Shown: positions 33,578-46,353, numbered from the stretch's first letter. The stretch is DNA of 64,000 bases from Locusta migratoria (GCA_026315105.1 CM048744.1:344623668-344687667); one strand, 5' to 3'. The notes: generated from the sequence alone by a model not told the origin. A program made the numbers and translations.

Positions 33578-34470
33578 GATAATTTAGAGATCAAGCTTTT
33601 GGGCTTCCAATGGAAGGGCATGAAGAAAACATTGGATATAGAGAGGTCTTCGATATATCGAGGTTCGATATATCGAGGTTTGACTATAGCCTATCCACGA
33701 GAAGATCGCAACAAATGTCTTGTTTCTCGCAAATTATTTACAGAATCGAAAAAATCATACAGCACTTTCATATTAGCTGTATCGCGATAATGTGACATGT
33801 AGTTCATGTCAACGGGTGTTTTAAGTTTCAACGTTCAATATTCACTACTTTCGGTTGGTCACCTTCATGACAGGATGACTACAAACGTAAGAATAAACTC
33901 TATTAATGTACACCTAATAGGAAACATGTGAGTACCATACCAACTTAAACAGCATTTTGAACGATTGTGTTCTGAATATACAGAAGCACCATCGTATTTA
34001 GGAACATTTGCGGCATTAAAAATTATAGCAGCGATCAAAAATACAATCCGGAAATCTCTCATTGGCAGAGGATGCTTAGTAGTAAGGGAATAATGTTATG
34101 GATAAAAAGTGTTTATTTACTATGTTTAGTTATACTCTTAGGTGTGGAAGAAAACCCTTAAGAATACATTCCCTTTGAAACATCACCTCTTAATAAGAAA
34201 AACAAATGCATAATGACTACTTCATAATATTACTGCTGTATAAAAGTAATGTCTGAACTATTTCAGTAGAGCTCCCTTAGTTTCGTACTTCAGTTTCACG
34301 AGAATTGTAGGCCTATATGCCAACATATTTGGGCGGTTACCTGCTCGTTTCAAAAAGTGAATGCTTATCTACAAATAAATAAAATGTTGATGTATAAACA
34401 ATATCAGCACGTCACATTTTTTAAGGAATTCAGTTTGATACCTGCCAAGTAGCTGAAAAATAAATAAAAA
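33578..34470. other. Unassigned, with a small CGATATATCGAGGTT duplication
   Basis: CGATATATCGAGGTT is present twice at about 33651-33680. A possible degenerate hammerhead-like motif lies on the minus strand at 33848-33870. Otherwise nothing recognised. Confidence 0.3.
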
Positions 34471-34483
34471 CATGGTAGGTATA

Positions 34484-34683
34484 AAAAAATGTTCAAATGT
34501 TTGTCAAGCTTATGGGACTTAACTACGGGGTCATCAGTCCCTAAACTTACAAACTACTTATGAACTACTTACGAACTAGGACGGCACAAATATCCATGCC
34601 CGAGGGGGGATTCGAACCCCCGACCGTAGTGGCCGAGCTGACCGTGACTGGAGCGCCTCAGTCACCTCGGCCACCGCGGCCGG
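34484..34683 (-). mobile_element. SINE-A copy 8, 13 bp target duplication
   Basis: Full-length copy, first subfamily (B box GGGGGTTCGAATCCCCCC). CATGGTAGGTATA at 34471-34483 is repeated exactly at 34684-34696. The perfect duplication suggests a fairly young insertion. Confidence 0.95.
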
Positions 34684-34696
34684 CATGGTAGGTATA

Positions 34697-35682
34697 CGCA
34701 AGGCACAGAAGCAAGGACAAAGTGAAAAGAGCGTTTATAGAGAGCTGCAGAATCTAGTTTTGAAAATATTACAATGTCCGAAATCCGTTAAACAAAACTC
34801 AGGCACCGACCACGCAGATATAATCATGCTGAGTTTCTTTTGTACTTGAGTACATCAGGTTGCAATTCATTTCTGGTCTTAAAACCTTTTCGGACGATAG
34901 GATTAGGTCTCAGCTATTGTGTACCGTATGAATTTCACTCCACTGACATTTTGTTATTATAGACTGCCAGTAACAGAAGCAGCGGTACTACTTTAATAAC
35001 TTTTTCGTAATCGTATTATAAAATTCACAACGTTTAGTGATTACGAAATTTGAAAGTAACAGCAATTAAATATAACAACTCAGTTTGTATCATGTCATTC
35101 TTCTAGTACTCCCTGCTGGTCGCTTGAAGTGCTAGCATCGCTTCAGCTGCAGTTTTCTCCCTAGAATTTCGCATTCGCGATTGTTTGTGTTACATTGCAA
35201 TGTAACTTGATAACAGAAGCAGACCATTTCAGTGTGTAAGGTGTCCCATCTGTAACATCGTAAAAAAAGTAGTTTATGAACAACTCCAGTAAACGGGTAT
35301 GATCAAGTAAGACGAAATGCGAATATCAACGGTGTACAGATCTTCGTTGCAACTCCCAAAGACTTTAATGCAATCCAAACTATCAATCTTTTTGTGGTAC
35401 AATATAGCAGTTGTTCATACAGTATGAAATAGGTTGGTATCTATGGTCGCCGTAAATGCAAACAAAGTAAAACACGATTTTAAACAAATGTAATGTAATG
35501 GTTACTCTATGTCAATAATTACATCACTAAAAAGTTGGATAATTTACAAAATCTATCACAATTTCCTCACTAATCAGTCTCGTCAATAAATGACATTACA
35601 TAATGTCATATCATGATCAATCGTCACCTTAGAAGTATTTAAATTTCCCAAAATATAAGATATCGTAATTTACGCCTGTTGT
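34697..35682. other. Unassigned AT-rich sequence
   Basis: Nothing recognised on either strand. Confidence 0.3.
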
Positions 35683-35850
35683 TGTTGTTGTTGTTGATGT
35701 TGCAGTGTTCAGTCCGGAGACTGGTTTGATGTAGCTCTCCACAATACCCTATCCTGAACAAGCCTCTTCAACTCCACATAAGAACGCCAACCTACATCTG
35801 TCTGAATCTGCTTACTGTATCCATCTCTTGGTCTTTTCGTACATATTAAA
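35683..35850 (-). mobile_element. LINE-B 3' terminus, short copy
   Basis: On the minus strand CGAAAAGACCAAGAGATGGA, then CAGTCTCCGGACTGAACACT and a (CAA)n tail match the 3' end of the LINE-B at 51.3 kb. 5'-truncated to about 165 bp. Confidence 0.85.
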
Positions 35851-36283
35851 TAATCTTTTCAGACAAGGTAAAAGAAAAATTACATATCAGAATGAGGTAG
35901 TACAAATATATAGTCATAAATATCATAAATACTCCAGCTTAATAGATTATAACTGGACTTTTAATGTATATACTGTAATTAGGTAATAGTTCCCATTTAA
36001 TACAGTAAGGAAACTAAATCATCATGCTGACCTAAAAACAAACGCCAGGGATATGTGCTATGTAGAGAAGTAGACACTTGCTTATATAATACATGCTGAC
36101 AGCAGGACATTAATGGAGGGGGAGAGTTTATTATAGTTAATATAAACTTTAGAGATTATTTATGATCGAAGTATAGTGTATAATAACTGACATAGTTGAG
36201 TATCATAATAAAGGATAACACTTATGCTACGTATAGTAGGTGTTGTACATTAACAAAGTGATTAGATACAGTTCAACAAATCA
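35851..36283. other. Unassigned AT-rich sequence
   Basis: Nothing recognised. Confidence 0.3.
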
Positions 36284-36523
36284 AAAAGTTCAATTGTTTA
36301 TAAACTATGGGATCAAACTATGCAGTTTGGTCTCAGTCTCTAGACTGACGAACTACTTAAACAAGCTTTTGCTAATAAAGAAGCACACACACGCACACAC
36401 ACGCGCGCACACACACATACATACACACAGATGTGCCCGAGGGAGGACTCGAACCTTCCACGGGGAGCAGCAGCGCACTCCGCAACAAGGCGCCTTAGAG
36501 CGCACGGCCATTCCCGCGCGGCA
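36284..36523 (-). mobile_element. SINE-A copy 9, diverged, with (CA)n expansion
   Basis: Minus-strand copy with B box GAAGGTTCGAGTCCTCC and body phrase GACTGAGACCAAACTGCATA. About 45 bp of CA/CG repeat (36386-36430) has expanded where other copies have GTGTGTG. Related to the 15155/28944 subfamily. Confidence 0.8.
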
Positions 36524-38098
36524 TTTCAAAAATTTAATCTAATCATATACATGGAGTCGAGGGAGTAAAAAGTCATAAAACATGGTGTGTATAATAAAAA
36601 AGTAGGCTATTGGGAAGTTCTAATCAAGATTGTTTTCTTTTTTAAATTTGTATGGTTATCTTGTAACGATGATCAATAACCGAAACTAGTAAATAACACA
36701 GGTCATAATAAAACAGCTGATGGTTTAAACTTGACGTTATTAAAAAAATGACGGCTGTTAATAACCTCCCGACCGAAGACCACCCTTAAGAGCCCACTGA
36801 CCAGGATATCGGACATTGTTGGTTAGTTTGCAATTTAACATGGAGGGAATCAGTCGAGAGCAACAAGAGGTTAAAACTGAAAATTAAAGTGACCGTGTCT
36901 CTAATTATAAGGATACCTGCATTGTTGTTGGCTGATTTTTTTTGTCCGCTGCTAATGTTGACTGGAGAGAGACGAGACGCAAAAGTGCAATGCGCTACAT
37001 CACTGATCCGAGGCCGATCTTCACAGGTTTGGTGCACCTGTAAAGACTGATGCCTAGGGAACGGTCTTTATTCCAAAATCGCGTGTTTTTTTATGGACCA
37101 GCAACTCTCTTCTCGAGCGTCGTCTATCAGTACAAGCGACCAATCCCACGTAACAGATTTTCAAGATCATCGCGAAGTGTACTCGTTCCCTTCCGTCCAC
37201 ACCACAAAGAATGATTCCTCGCCTGTTGCGGTTTAAATTATGTTAACAACTGAACTACTGTGGTCTGCATGGCTTTTGGCGAATGTGAGACTGACTGTTG
37301 TTACTTCTCCTTCGCCGGAGCGGTGCCGCAAACCCCCCTGTTAGAAAAGCTTTGCTCAGCATTCCGAAGCGTACACCACTGCCTGGTAATACGTTCCCAC
37401 GAGTGTAGGCTAGCAAGCACGTGCTGATACAGTTGTCACAGGAAACCCCGACGTGACCAACAGTGGTCCTTCGTTTAGGGTTACAGCTGCTTCAGAGGCT
37501 CTGGACGAACAGTTCCAGGGATGGAACTGTACTCGACGGGCCACACACACAGGCAGAGACAATATTCTGACACAGGGCGTTTGCGTCGTATTGTTTGTTC
37601 ACTTCTGTCAGTTCATGCTTTACGGTCCACAAATCGCTTCCTAATACAATTACATTGGTGGCTGTTGTAGCATGCCACGACAAATCTTCTAGCGACGAGT
37701 TGCTTTTGATTTTCAGTTTGAAACATTCACTTGCTATATAAGTAATTACAGTTCATTCTACCACTTTCCAACATAATACTCATCTTCTAAACATTGCGAT
37801 GTATGGGGGTTCTGCTCGCTGCAACAGTATTCTCCTGGGGCGTCGTGATAGAAATAAATACTCGTAGGTACAATTTTTCATTTCTCCTTTAATTTGAATC
37901 AAACTTCTTCTCCAGCAAAACATCACAAAGTCAACACATACACAATACATCAGAACATAGCTGGTAGTACTTCCATTTTCAAAACACAGAGTGACATAGC
38001 TTCCAGAGCACATGACAGACGACTAAAACTCGAACTCCCCCACGCAAGGCGGTGAGGCAAATATATAACATTGGCAATAATGACCTTACATTATGCAT
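36524..38098. other. Unassigned sequence
   Basis: No gene, RNA or element boundary recognised in about 1.6 kb. Small frames at 36786, 37453 and 37780 show no domain. Confidence 0.3.
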
Positions 38099-38110
38099 TG
38101 TTCATAACAA

Positions 38111-38298
38111 AAAAATGTTCAAATGTTTGTAGAGCTTATGGGACTTGACTAAGGGGTCATCAGTCCCTAAACTTACAAACTACTTATGAACTAGCTACAA
38201 CTAAGAACGGCACAAATATCCATGCCCGAGGAGGGATTCGAACCCCCGACCGTAGTGGCCGTGCAGACCATGACACTCCTCGGCCAGCGCGGCCGGCG
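38111..38298 (-). mobile_element. SINE-A copy 10, 12 bp target duplication
   Basis: First-subfamily copy with a small internal deletion in the head. TGTTCATAACAA at 38099-38110 is repeated exactly at 38299-38310. Confidence 0.95.
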
Positions 38299-38376
38299 TG
38301 TTCATAACAATCGAATACACTAATTTACAATGAACAAACACACAAAGAAAACATTTCATGTACACAAAAATAATCA

Positions 38377-38534
38377 AAAAAAAAAATGTTCAAATGTTTG
38401 TAAAGTCTATGGGACTCAACTACGGCGCTATCAGTCCCTAAACTTACAAACTACCTATGAACTACCTAAGACTAAGGACGGCACAAATATCCATGCCCGA
38501 GGGGGGATTCGAACTCCCGACCGTAGTGGCCGTG
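38377..38534 (-). mobile_element. SINE-A copy 11, 5'-truncated, 14 bp target duplication
   Basis: Copy of the first subfamily lacking the 5' part of the tRNA-like head. CACAAAAATAATCA at 38363-38376 is repeated exactly at 38535-38548. The combination of 5' truncation and a long perfect duplication shows LINE-type target-primed insertion. Confidence 0.95.
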
Positions 38535-38548
38535 CACAAAAATAATCA

Positions 38549-39364
38549 CAATATAAAATGAAAACTATACATTCAATAATTTTACAAGCCACATATCGTT
38601 TTAAGACTTAATCACGCTACTTTTTGTTTGACAACAAACCAAAATGTTAAATGACAATTACTTAGTTAACGAGTACATCATACATGTTCCTAACATATAT
38701 TAAACTATCAATTATCTTAGCAATTCTCAAAATAAGTTCAAAATCTCACGTCAGTCAATATATAAAGACTATTAAATTAATTAATACAATTAGCTGGTCT
38801 ACACAACTTGTTTATGAGCCTAACATACAGACAATGCTATTAATTTTAATTTCTTTTTTTTTACAAAAGATTTTACAAATCGCCTGTTTAAGTCTTGAAA
38901 TAACATACAATGACGCAACCATTGTTTATAGAACTGTCTGGAAAGAAAATATATGAATCTCTTAATTAATGAAATCTATCACTTGTTTTAATCGCAGTAT
39001 CACTGAGACACTGTCCTACACTGATACCTAGGCTGGTTATTTCGTTTTTAACTAACTTCACACGCAACATGTATCACTATTGAACCACACGATTCCGGAT
39101 CCGACGCAGACGGTATCGAACAATAACATTGAGATGAGAGGGCGGTTCGACGCAGAAGGTATTGTAGGATAACATTGAGATGAGAGGGCCAGCAGTATCG
39201 TCACAAATTGGATTCGTTAGTCTTTGCATACTGTCAATTCTTTTTTGTCTGTTTTCTAGCTTTTACTACTTTACTAGTACCAAATGTTCGAAGATTTCCT
39301 CTACATTGTTCGTATTTAATCAAGTGACAAATAATTGTTTTCTCACATACATAAAAATAACACA
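38549..39364. other. Unassigned, with a short tandem duplication near 39105-39190
   Basis: GACGCAGA(C/A)GGTAT ... TAACATTGAGATGAGAGGG occurs twice in tandem. No gene recognised. Confidence 0.35.
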
Positions 39365-39515
39365 AAAGTTCAAAATGTTTGTAAATCTATCGGACTTAAC
39401 TGTGTGGTCATCAGTCCGTAGCTTACAAACTACTTAAACTAAGGTAAATTAAACTAAGCACAACACAAATATCCATGCTCGAGGGAGGATTCGAACCCCC
39501 GGCGGGGTCGGCCGC
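39365..39515 (-). mobile_element. SINE-A copy 12, truncated
   Basis: Minus-strand copy with GGGGGTTCGAATCCTCC as B box and GACTGATGACCACACAGTTA in the body; the 5' head is missing. No certain target duplication. Confidence 0.8.
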
Positions 39516-39616
39516 GAGCACAACATCAAGCAAAGATACACATTTTAACAAATATGCATGTAAAAACTCACAGGCAATCTAAAAGGCAGGTGACCAAATC
39601 ATACAGAAATTTCTTT

Positions 39617-40660
39617 CTACACCTACATACGTATTCTGTAAATCGCATTGAAGTGCCTGGCAGAGGGTTTAACGAACCGCTTTAATCATATTTCTTTCGT
39701 TATATTCTCTAACAGTGCGAGGGATGACAGAACACTTTTCGGTTATAGATCTGATTTCTTTATTTTATTATTATTATCATGTCTACATATGTAGCTGGGT
39801 GCATTCGGAAGATAAAACTGGCTAGAGTTATTTCGCACATAGATCTCGCCGCGACGAGTAACGCCTTTCCTTTAAAGATTTCCACCCCAAGTCGCGCCTC
39901 ATTTCTGTGACACTCTCTCCCCTGTATTGCGATGAAACGAAACGTGCTGCCCTCCGTCAGTCCCAACTGGTGAAGATCCCATAACGCGCAGCAACACTGC
40001 AAAATAGGAGTAACTGGTGTAGGTAGTCTCTTTAGTAGAAATGTTGCGTCTTCTAAGTGTTCTGTTAATGAAACGTTGCTTTTGATTCGCCATTCCCGCG
40101 ATATTTTTTTAGTGTTCTCTCGAATTGAAGTTGTTCGTAATTGTTATTCCTAGCTATTTGGTTGAATTTACGGCCTGACGGATCCGACAGATTTATCGTG
40201 TAAGTGTAGTTTGTGGAAGCTCACAAGAGCTCATATGGACTACTTGAGACATTTAATTATTAGGGTCAACTGCCAATATTTGCACAATGATGATATCTAT
40301 GTCGATTGCAGTTACTTTTGAACTTCACTGATCGATAAACAACAGTATTATCCACGAACAGTCTGAGAGAGCTCCACAGAAAGTATACAAAATCGTTCGC
40401 AAAGATAAGGATCAGTAGGGGGCCTGTAACATTTCCCTGGAGAACTTTAGATATCACTTTTTATCTGATGACTCTCCGTTAATTACTTCGTATTTTGTGA
40501 AACCACGAATACAATAGCACAATTGAGACGATATTCCATAAGCATGCAATTTAACTGGAAGCAGCTTCTGAGGTACAGTGTCAAATATGAAAATCCAATG
40601 GTAAATTAATTTCGCTTTTAGTAGCTTCAGTTGAATTGGTGAGTTGAAAAAGGTACATAT
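39617..40660 (-). pseudogene. LINE-A copy, strongly decayed
   Basis: Minus strand: AFDTVPQKLLPVKLHAYG (motif A region), remnant of VLQGNVTGPLLILIFANDF (the GVPQGSVLGPLLF block), LRLFVDNTVVYRS (the FADD box as FVDN), KQRFINRTLRRRNISTKETT, and the 3' UTR with CTCTGCCAGGCACTTCAATG. It covers more of the RT than the other LINE-A copies but every block is damaged. Confidence 0.8.
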
Positions 40661-41035
40661 TCCAAAAACATAAGCTTTCGGCAAATAAAGAAAAACTGTT
40701 TTGTGAGAAAACTAGTTGTTATACGTTTACTACTGTAAATGTGTACATTTAAGTGTAACAAACACATTGCACATGGTACCTAGGTATAAATATTTGTTAT
40801 ATACCATGTAATTGCGTAAATATGTTCAGGAATATGTACCTTTCTCAACAAAATTATAATGGTGTATACACTGCGCCAAATAAAAGTTAGTACACCAGAT
40901 GAGTTTTACAATTCACTCAAGATTTATTCTGGAAACTGCCAAAGGAACACATGAAATAAATACATTTACAGATCAATAGTTGAAACTATACTAAGGTACA
41001 TCATGACAATTCTTGTTGAAACATCCAAATACGAG
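40661..41035. other. Unassigned; possible Tc1-type end near 40865
   Basis: TACACTGCGCCAAATAAAAG near 40864 resembles a Tc1-like terminus, but no partner end or transposase was found. Confidence 0.25.
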
Positions 41036-41395
41036 GGCTGGAACTTAAATAGTGTCAATCATTTATTTACAACTGATACAAAAGCGTTACATGTTTGCAC
41101 CTGTTACTGAACTTCAAAGTAGTCATCGGCGTTGTGTAGAACCCGTTGTCAGCGATGTTGAAGGCATAGTATACCGTTATCAGAGCCTGTTTTTTTTTTT
41201 TTTTTTTCCATGCAAATGGAGCGGTCTACTGTCTATCGAATCTCTGGAACAGTTCTGAAGCGAAAGCCACGAAGTAGTTCTTTTATTTTCGGAATGCCTT
41301 AGGATAACACCATCACAGTCGGACACGAGAATGACCATAACTTTCACCATAGCGGGGCACTGACGCATTCCCGACCTTAGGGGCGACCCATAATG
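41036..41395 (-). pseudogene. Mariner fragment 2 (C-terminal part)
   Basis: The plus-strand end TACGAGGGCTGGAACTTAAA is a mariner terminal repeat. The minus strand encodes FRFRTVPEIR and TGSDNGILCLQHR, typical of the C-terminus of a mariner family, interrupted by an A-rich expansion (41190-41208). Next to it, VKVMVILVSDCDGVILRHS comes from the middle of the same protein, so the catalytic DNARPH to SPDLAPCD part is deleted. Confidence 0.65.
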
Positions 41396-41633
41396 ACGCA
41401 ATTCGTTGGATTAGCGTTTGTTTTTTTCCTGGTTAGAAGACATAGTGACACCGTTACGTTAGACCGCTCGCTCACAAGTGATTGTGTTTCCCTCTATTGT
41501 GCGTACGCTGGTGACGTGGGACAGAGTACCGAGAGACACATTAATACATACGCATTTTCCCTTTCAGGACTCCCTCTGCTCACTAAGTCCCTCTCCCCAG
41601 ATAATAAACGGTGCTTGAAGTGGGTGATACATA

Positions 41634-42424
41634 CCGGGCGATCAAAAAGTCAGTATAAATTTGAAAACTTAATAAATCACGGAATAATGTAGTTAGGTAA
41701 AAATTGATACACATGTTTGGAATGATATGGAGTTTTATTAGAACCACTTCTATCGTTATCGGGCCTTTTTTCTTCGAGGAACTGCGTGATTCTGGTTTTG
41801 TAACTGCTACCGTGACGGGTGAGAGATACGCCGATATTTTACAGAATCGCATCATCCCCAGCCTGACTGATAAACACTTGCTGGGACGTACGATTTTTAT
41901 GCAGGATGGCGCTCCACCCCATATTGCTAGACACGTGAAAGATCTCTTGCGCGCGTCGTTTGGTGATGATCGTGTGCTCAGCCGCCACTTTCGTCATGCT
42001 TGGCCTCGCAGGTGTCCATACCTCAGTCAGTGGGATTATTGGATTTGGGGTTACCTGAAGTCGCAAGTTTATCGTCATCGACCGACATCTCTAGGGACGC
42101 TGAAAGACAACATCCGACGTCAATGCCTCACCATGCTTTACAGTGCTGTTCACAACATTATTCCTCGACTACAGCTATTGTTGTGGAATGGAGGTGAACA
42201 TATTGGGCATTTCCTGTAAAAACATCATCGTTGGTTTGTCTGAATTTGTTATGCTAATTATTGCTTTTCTGATCATACAAAGCGCCATCTGTCAGACTTT
42301 TTTGAATTTTTTCTAATAAAATCCCATGTCATTCCAAACATGTGTGTCAATTTTTACCTCTGTATCTACATTATTCCGTGATTTATTAAGTTTTCAAATT
42401 CATACTGACTTTTTGATCACCTGG
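41634..42424 (+). mobile_element. IS630/mariner-type element with ~100 bp inverted repeats, internally deleted
   Basis: The left end CCGGGCGATCAAAAAGTCAG and the complement of the right end CCAGGTGATCAAAAAGTCAG match. Similarity continues through AATAAATCACGGAATAATGT and ACACATGTTTGGAATGA for about 100 bp, with a small gap. TA flanks both sides (41632-41633, 42425-42426). The length is 791 bp, too short for a full transposase; only the C-terminal part of the coding region remains. Confidence 0.9.
41704..42219 (+). pseudogene. IS630/Tc1-mariner-type transposase C-terminal half
   Basis: The frame is open from the inverted repeat. From residue about 19 it reads IVIGPFFFEELRDSGFVTAT, ERYADILQNRIIPSL, TIFMQDGAPPHIARH (second catalytic Asp), RHAWPRRCPYLSQWDYWIWG, then LKSQVYRHRPTSLGTLK. 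The family normally has WPPRSPDLSPCDFWLWG; here SPDL has become CPYL while the third acidic position (WD) remains. The first catalytic Asp and the N-terminal DNA-binding domain were lost with the internal deletion, so the protein would not be active. Confidence 0.8.
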
Positions 42425-42426
42425 TA

Positions 42427-42799
42427 TTTGTTATTGTGAAAAGGGGTGGGAGCAAAGTCCCATTTTTGGTAGGGAGCGCGTCAAACAAAAGGATGGGGAA
42501 CCCATCCTCTAGGATCACATTGTAAAATTTGTTTTTCAAATAATTCATTGGACAAACAGATTGCTAGTGCCTTGGCTTCGAGATTCTCGCTCAGATGACC
42601 TTTCGTGGGTGCCTTCACGTGAGAGCAATAGCAGGCTATTGCCTACCCTCAAGCAAGCGCTTATAAAGAAGCAGTAATCTCGTTTTATGACTTAATTAGT
42701 GCAATTTCGGTCGGGATTTCCAGGCAGAACTATAGCACTGTTCTTGCAAGGGTTAGCTGTAAGTCTGACGGAATTCACTTCAACGCGAACGACCTAACA
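42427..42799. other. Unassigned sequence
   Basis: Nothing recognised. Confidence 0.3.
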
Positions 42800-43045
42800 A
42801 GGTGGCGCAGTGGTAACACATTGGACCCGCATTCGGGAGGACGACGCATAGGTTCAAAACCACCTCTGACCATCCTAATTTAGGTTTTCCATGATTTCGC
42901 TAAATCACTCAAGGCAAAGTCCGGAATGGTAGATTTCAGCCAGCAAAGCCAGTTTTCTTCCGCATCCATAGGAAAAATCACGCCGCTCCTGTTGTCTGCC
43001 TCTAATGACCACTATATTGACGGGTCGTTGCAACCCTAAACTTCC
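42800..43045 (+). mobile_element. SINE-B copy 2, diverged
   Basis: GGTGGCGCAGTGGTAACACA and a degenerate B box (TAGGTTCAAAACCACC), then the SINE-B body with TTTAGGTTTTCCATGATTTC and an end near CGGGTCGTTGCAACCC. More diverged than the copy at 4106. Confidence 0.75.
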
Positions 43046-43109
43046 TTCTTTTCCATTATGAACGAAAAGAAGATGCAATTATGATAGGTACCACATGGTT
43101 TTTTTGTTT

Positions 43110-44515
43110 TGGTTATTGTGGTCTTCAGTCTAGAGACTGCTTTGCTTCAGCTCTAATCTATTCTGAGCAAGCCTCTTCAACTCATCATAAGAACGACAAC
43201 CGACATCCATTTGAAGCTGTTTACTGTATTCGTCTCAAGGTCTAACCTCTGCGATTTTTACCCCTCACACTTCTCTCTAATACTAAATTCACGCTTCCTT
43301 AATGTCTAAGGATGTGTCCTACCAAACGATCCCTTCTTTTAGTAATGGTATGCCCAAAACTCCTTTCTCCCCATTTTTGTTCAGTACCTCCTCATTAGTT
43401 ACGCGATCTATTCAGCTAACCTTCAGCAATCTTCTGTAGCACCACATTTCAAAAGCCTCTATCCTCTTTCCGTCTGAACTATTTATTGTCCATGTTTCAC
43501 TCCCTAACGAGACCACTCCACACAAATGCCTTCAGACAAGACTTCCTTACACTTAAATTAATATGTTATGCTTTTCTTGTCATTGCCATTTGTGTGTTAT
43601 ATCCTCGGTACTGCAACCATTGTATATTATTTTACTGCCCTAGTTACAAAACTCATCTACCACATTTATTAGATCGTTGCCTAATCTAATTCCTTCAGTG
43701 TCTACTGATTTTCTTAGACTGCATTCCATTACCCTTGTTTTGCTCTATACGCTCCCTTCAACACACTGTCCATTTAGTTTAATTGGTTTTCCAGGTCCTT
43801 TGCTGTCTCTGACAGAATTACAATATCATCAGCACAACGCAATGTTTTTATTTCTTCGTTCTGCACTGTAATTCTTTGTCCAAATTTTTCCTTGCTTTCC
43901 TTCACATCTTGTTCGGTAAACAGATAGAGAATACAAACCTGTCTTACTCCCTTCCCAAGCTCTACTTTCCTTTCATGCCCTTCAACTCCTAAAATTGTAC
44001 TCTGGCTTTTCCACAAATTGTAAATTACCCCCCCCCCCCCCCTTTCCCTGTATTTTGCCACTGCTGACTTCAGAATTTGAAAGAGTATATTCTAATCAAC
44101 ATTTTCGAAAGCTTTCTGTAAATCTACAAAAGCTAGAAATGTAGGTTTGCCTTTGTTTTATCTGTCTTGTAAGATCAGTCGCAATTTGAATATTGCCTCC
44201 CGTGTTTCTAAATTTTTCCAGAATCCATACTGATCTTCCCCGGGGTCGGCTTCTACCAGATTTTCCATCGTTCTGTAAGTAATTCGTGTTAGTTTTGCGA
44301 CCATGACCTTTTTGGTATAAGTTTATACATTTCTCTCTACACCGTCTTTCAGTTACTGTTTTGAACTTCTTCAGAAATTATTTATAGACTACCGTTCTTA
44401 AATAGTGTTGGAATTGTTCCTGCTGCCGTATGCATCCCATATGCCAGAATTTCATTATAAATTTTCATACCTTTCTACGTCGTTAGCCAACTTGAAGTCA
44501 ATTCTGGCAGTAACT
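43110..44515 (-). pseudogene. LINE-B (RTE-like) 3' half, broken
   Basis: From the 3' end (left): remnant of CAGTCT..AGACTGAAGACC, the RI.AFEMWCYRR region, a patch with GVRQVCILYLF (for GVRQGCSLSPxLF), LRCADDIVILSETAKDLENQ (FADD to CADD), and further right TFLAFVDLQKAFENV (motif A). Numerous shifts and stops. Run of C at 44029-44042 inside. Confidence 0.85.
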
Positions 44516-44677
44516 TTTTCGTATACGAGGGGGAGTTGGAAAATAAGCTTTCGCTGTTGACTGTGGACGGAGTTGTGTATAAAAGGAAAAAATAGAATGA
44601 GACATTAAAGATAAGACGTATCTTTATATTTTCTAATAATTTCCAAGTACATTGAGACATTTGTCAAATCGCCTTAA

Positions 44678-46353
44678 CACTAGAACCACCGGAGTTTTTA
44701 ACACCATAAAACCGCCAACGGGACAAAAATGTTCCATTTCAGATCGATGCGTTACTGTTTGATCCCAGTCTTTTAAGGGACGGGTATTTCTGTAAGAAAT
44801 ATTGACTCTGATGGTCTCATATGTTGTTTTATTCTAAATATTAAGTACAAACATGCTAGATACAATTTAATTGAAAACGGTTTCAGGTAACAACATAAAT
44901 ATAAAATATTTTCTTTATTTTTAGACAAATGAGCTACAGTATGCAAATATTTGAAAATGGTTCATTATGTCATAAAGAAATGAAATTTTTTAAATAGAAA
45001 TTCAGCCATAGCATGAAGTTTTCAGTTCAAAATGATATTTTCTACAACTAAGAATAACATAATACACCATCAATAAATTATCGCATTCTAATGTCATTCT
45101 GCACTTCGATACATTTTCCACTGATAAAATTTCAGTCTATGTAATTCATTTTAAACACCTACTCTTCATCATTGTCTGTAGACTGTACTTCGAAACCTAC
45201 ACAGACATAGGGAACTACAGCAACAAATTTCTCGCAAACTGGTTTGTCACACGATGCACATTTGTAAAACCTTTTTTTCTGTGCACGATTTTCGAACCTG
45301 TGTACGGCAGCAGTTTCCGCTTACATCTGATGCTGCAACGTGAACTAGTAGAGCTCCCACCCTGGTTTCTGTATAGTGTTTGGCAAGTTCATCTGCATGC
45401 TTCAGAAGGAAATCTCGCTTGTTATTCTGATGGCTGTTAAATATAGAATATTATAAAAAGTATGAACAGGCCACCTTCTTCCACCAGCTTTCACTGAATA
45501 TTTGCGGGCCATTTAGTCAACATATTTTACTCCATACTAGAGTTCATTGTAACTTGTCACAGTGTCAGGCTTTGACTTCATATCGTTTTCAGTTTGTACA
45601 TCTGGAGGCAAGAAACTGAGAATTACTACGTTTTTTTCTGGCTGTGCTTGTTACACTGTGAAGTTCATATCGTCGTTTTTGAAAACTACAGTCTTGTGTA
45701 GGTTCTCACGACCTTACTTCACGCACTAAGGCACTTCCCGTCTAATTTTGTTCATGGTACCAAGCAAGCTGGTTCGATTTGTTTTCAGCTTTCTTGCTAG
45801 TGAAAGTGACGTGAAGAAATTGTAATTATATATTCATCACTGCCTTTTGATTCATCCGAGCTCTCCGTCGTACTTTTTCTGCATCATAAACAAAATCAGT
45901 TGAAATACCATCTACATATTCCTCCTCGGATTTATCTTCAGCAACGCTAACAGCTGCTCATCTGAGAGACTGCACCCACGAGCCATGTTGCACTACCTCA
46001 CACGACCTGTCACCTATATTTATAGAAACTTTTACTGTCAAAGGCACTGGACTGATTGATTCACATCAGCATTGTAGCAGCAGACAACAGTAAAAGCCTC
46101 TAACAGTGTACTGGTATAGTAATCGAAAACGTTTAGTGTATACAATGGGACAAAAATGTCCCATCGGCGGTTTTCGGTATTTGTTGTTTTTTTCTCGAGA
46201 ACTACGTAACACATAGCGATGACTTTCATTTAGAAATGGACTAGGGTAAGAAATATTAAAAATCGTGAAGCCTCATTCACCTCATGAAACAAACGAAGGG
46301 GAGGGATTTAAATACTGCTACTGGACAAAAATGTCCCATCGGCGTTTCTAGTG
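44678..46353 (-). mobile_element. piggyBac-like transposon 2 with both ends and TTAA flanks
   Basis: Left end CACTAGAACCACCGGAG after TTAA (44674-44677); right end CGGCGTTTCTAGTG before TTAA (46354-46357). The first eight bases are inverted complements. GGGACAAAAATG(T/A)TCC phrases are repeated subterminally (44719, 46148, 46325). The length is 1676 bp with a broken minus-strand transposase inside. Inserted into a mariner end. Confidence 0.9.
45170..45990 (-). pseudogene. piggyBac transposase, truncated and frameshifted
   Basis: Right to left on the minus strand: NYNFFTSLSLARKLKTNRTS then LLGTMNKIRREVP (family DNxFTS..L...L and GT.R.NR..P), VVILSFLPPDVQ, KPDTVTSYNE, GVKYVD.MARKYSVKAGGRR then WPVHTFYNILYL (family GVD..DQM..Y...R..RWP..FF), and a Cys-rich tail (CCRTR...YKCASCDKPVC). 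The N-terminal third with the first catalytic Asp is missing or unrecognised. Dead. Confidence 0.8.
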
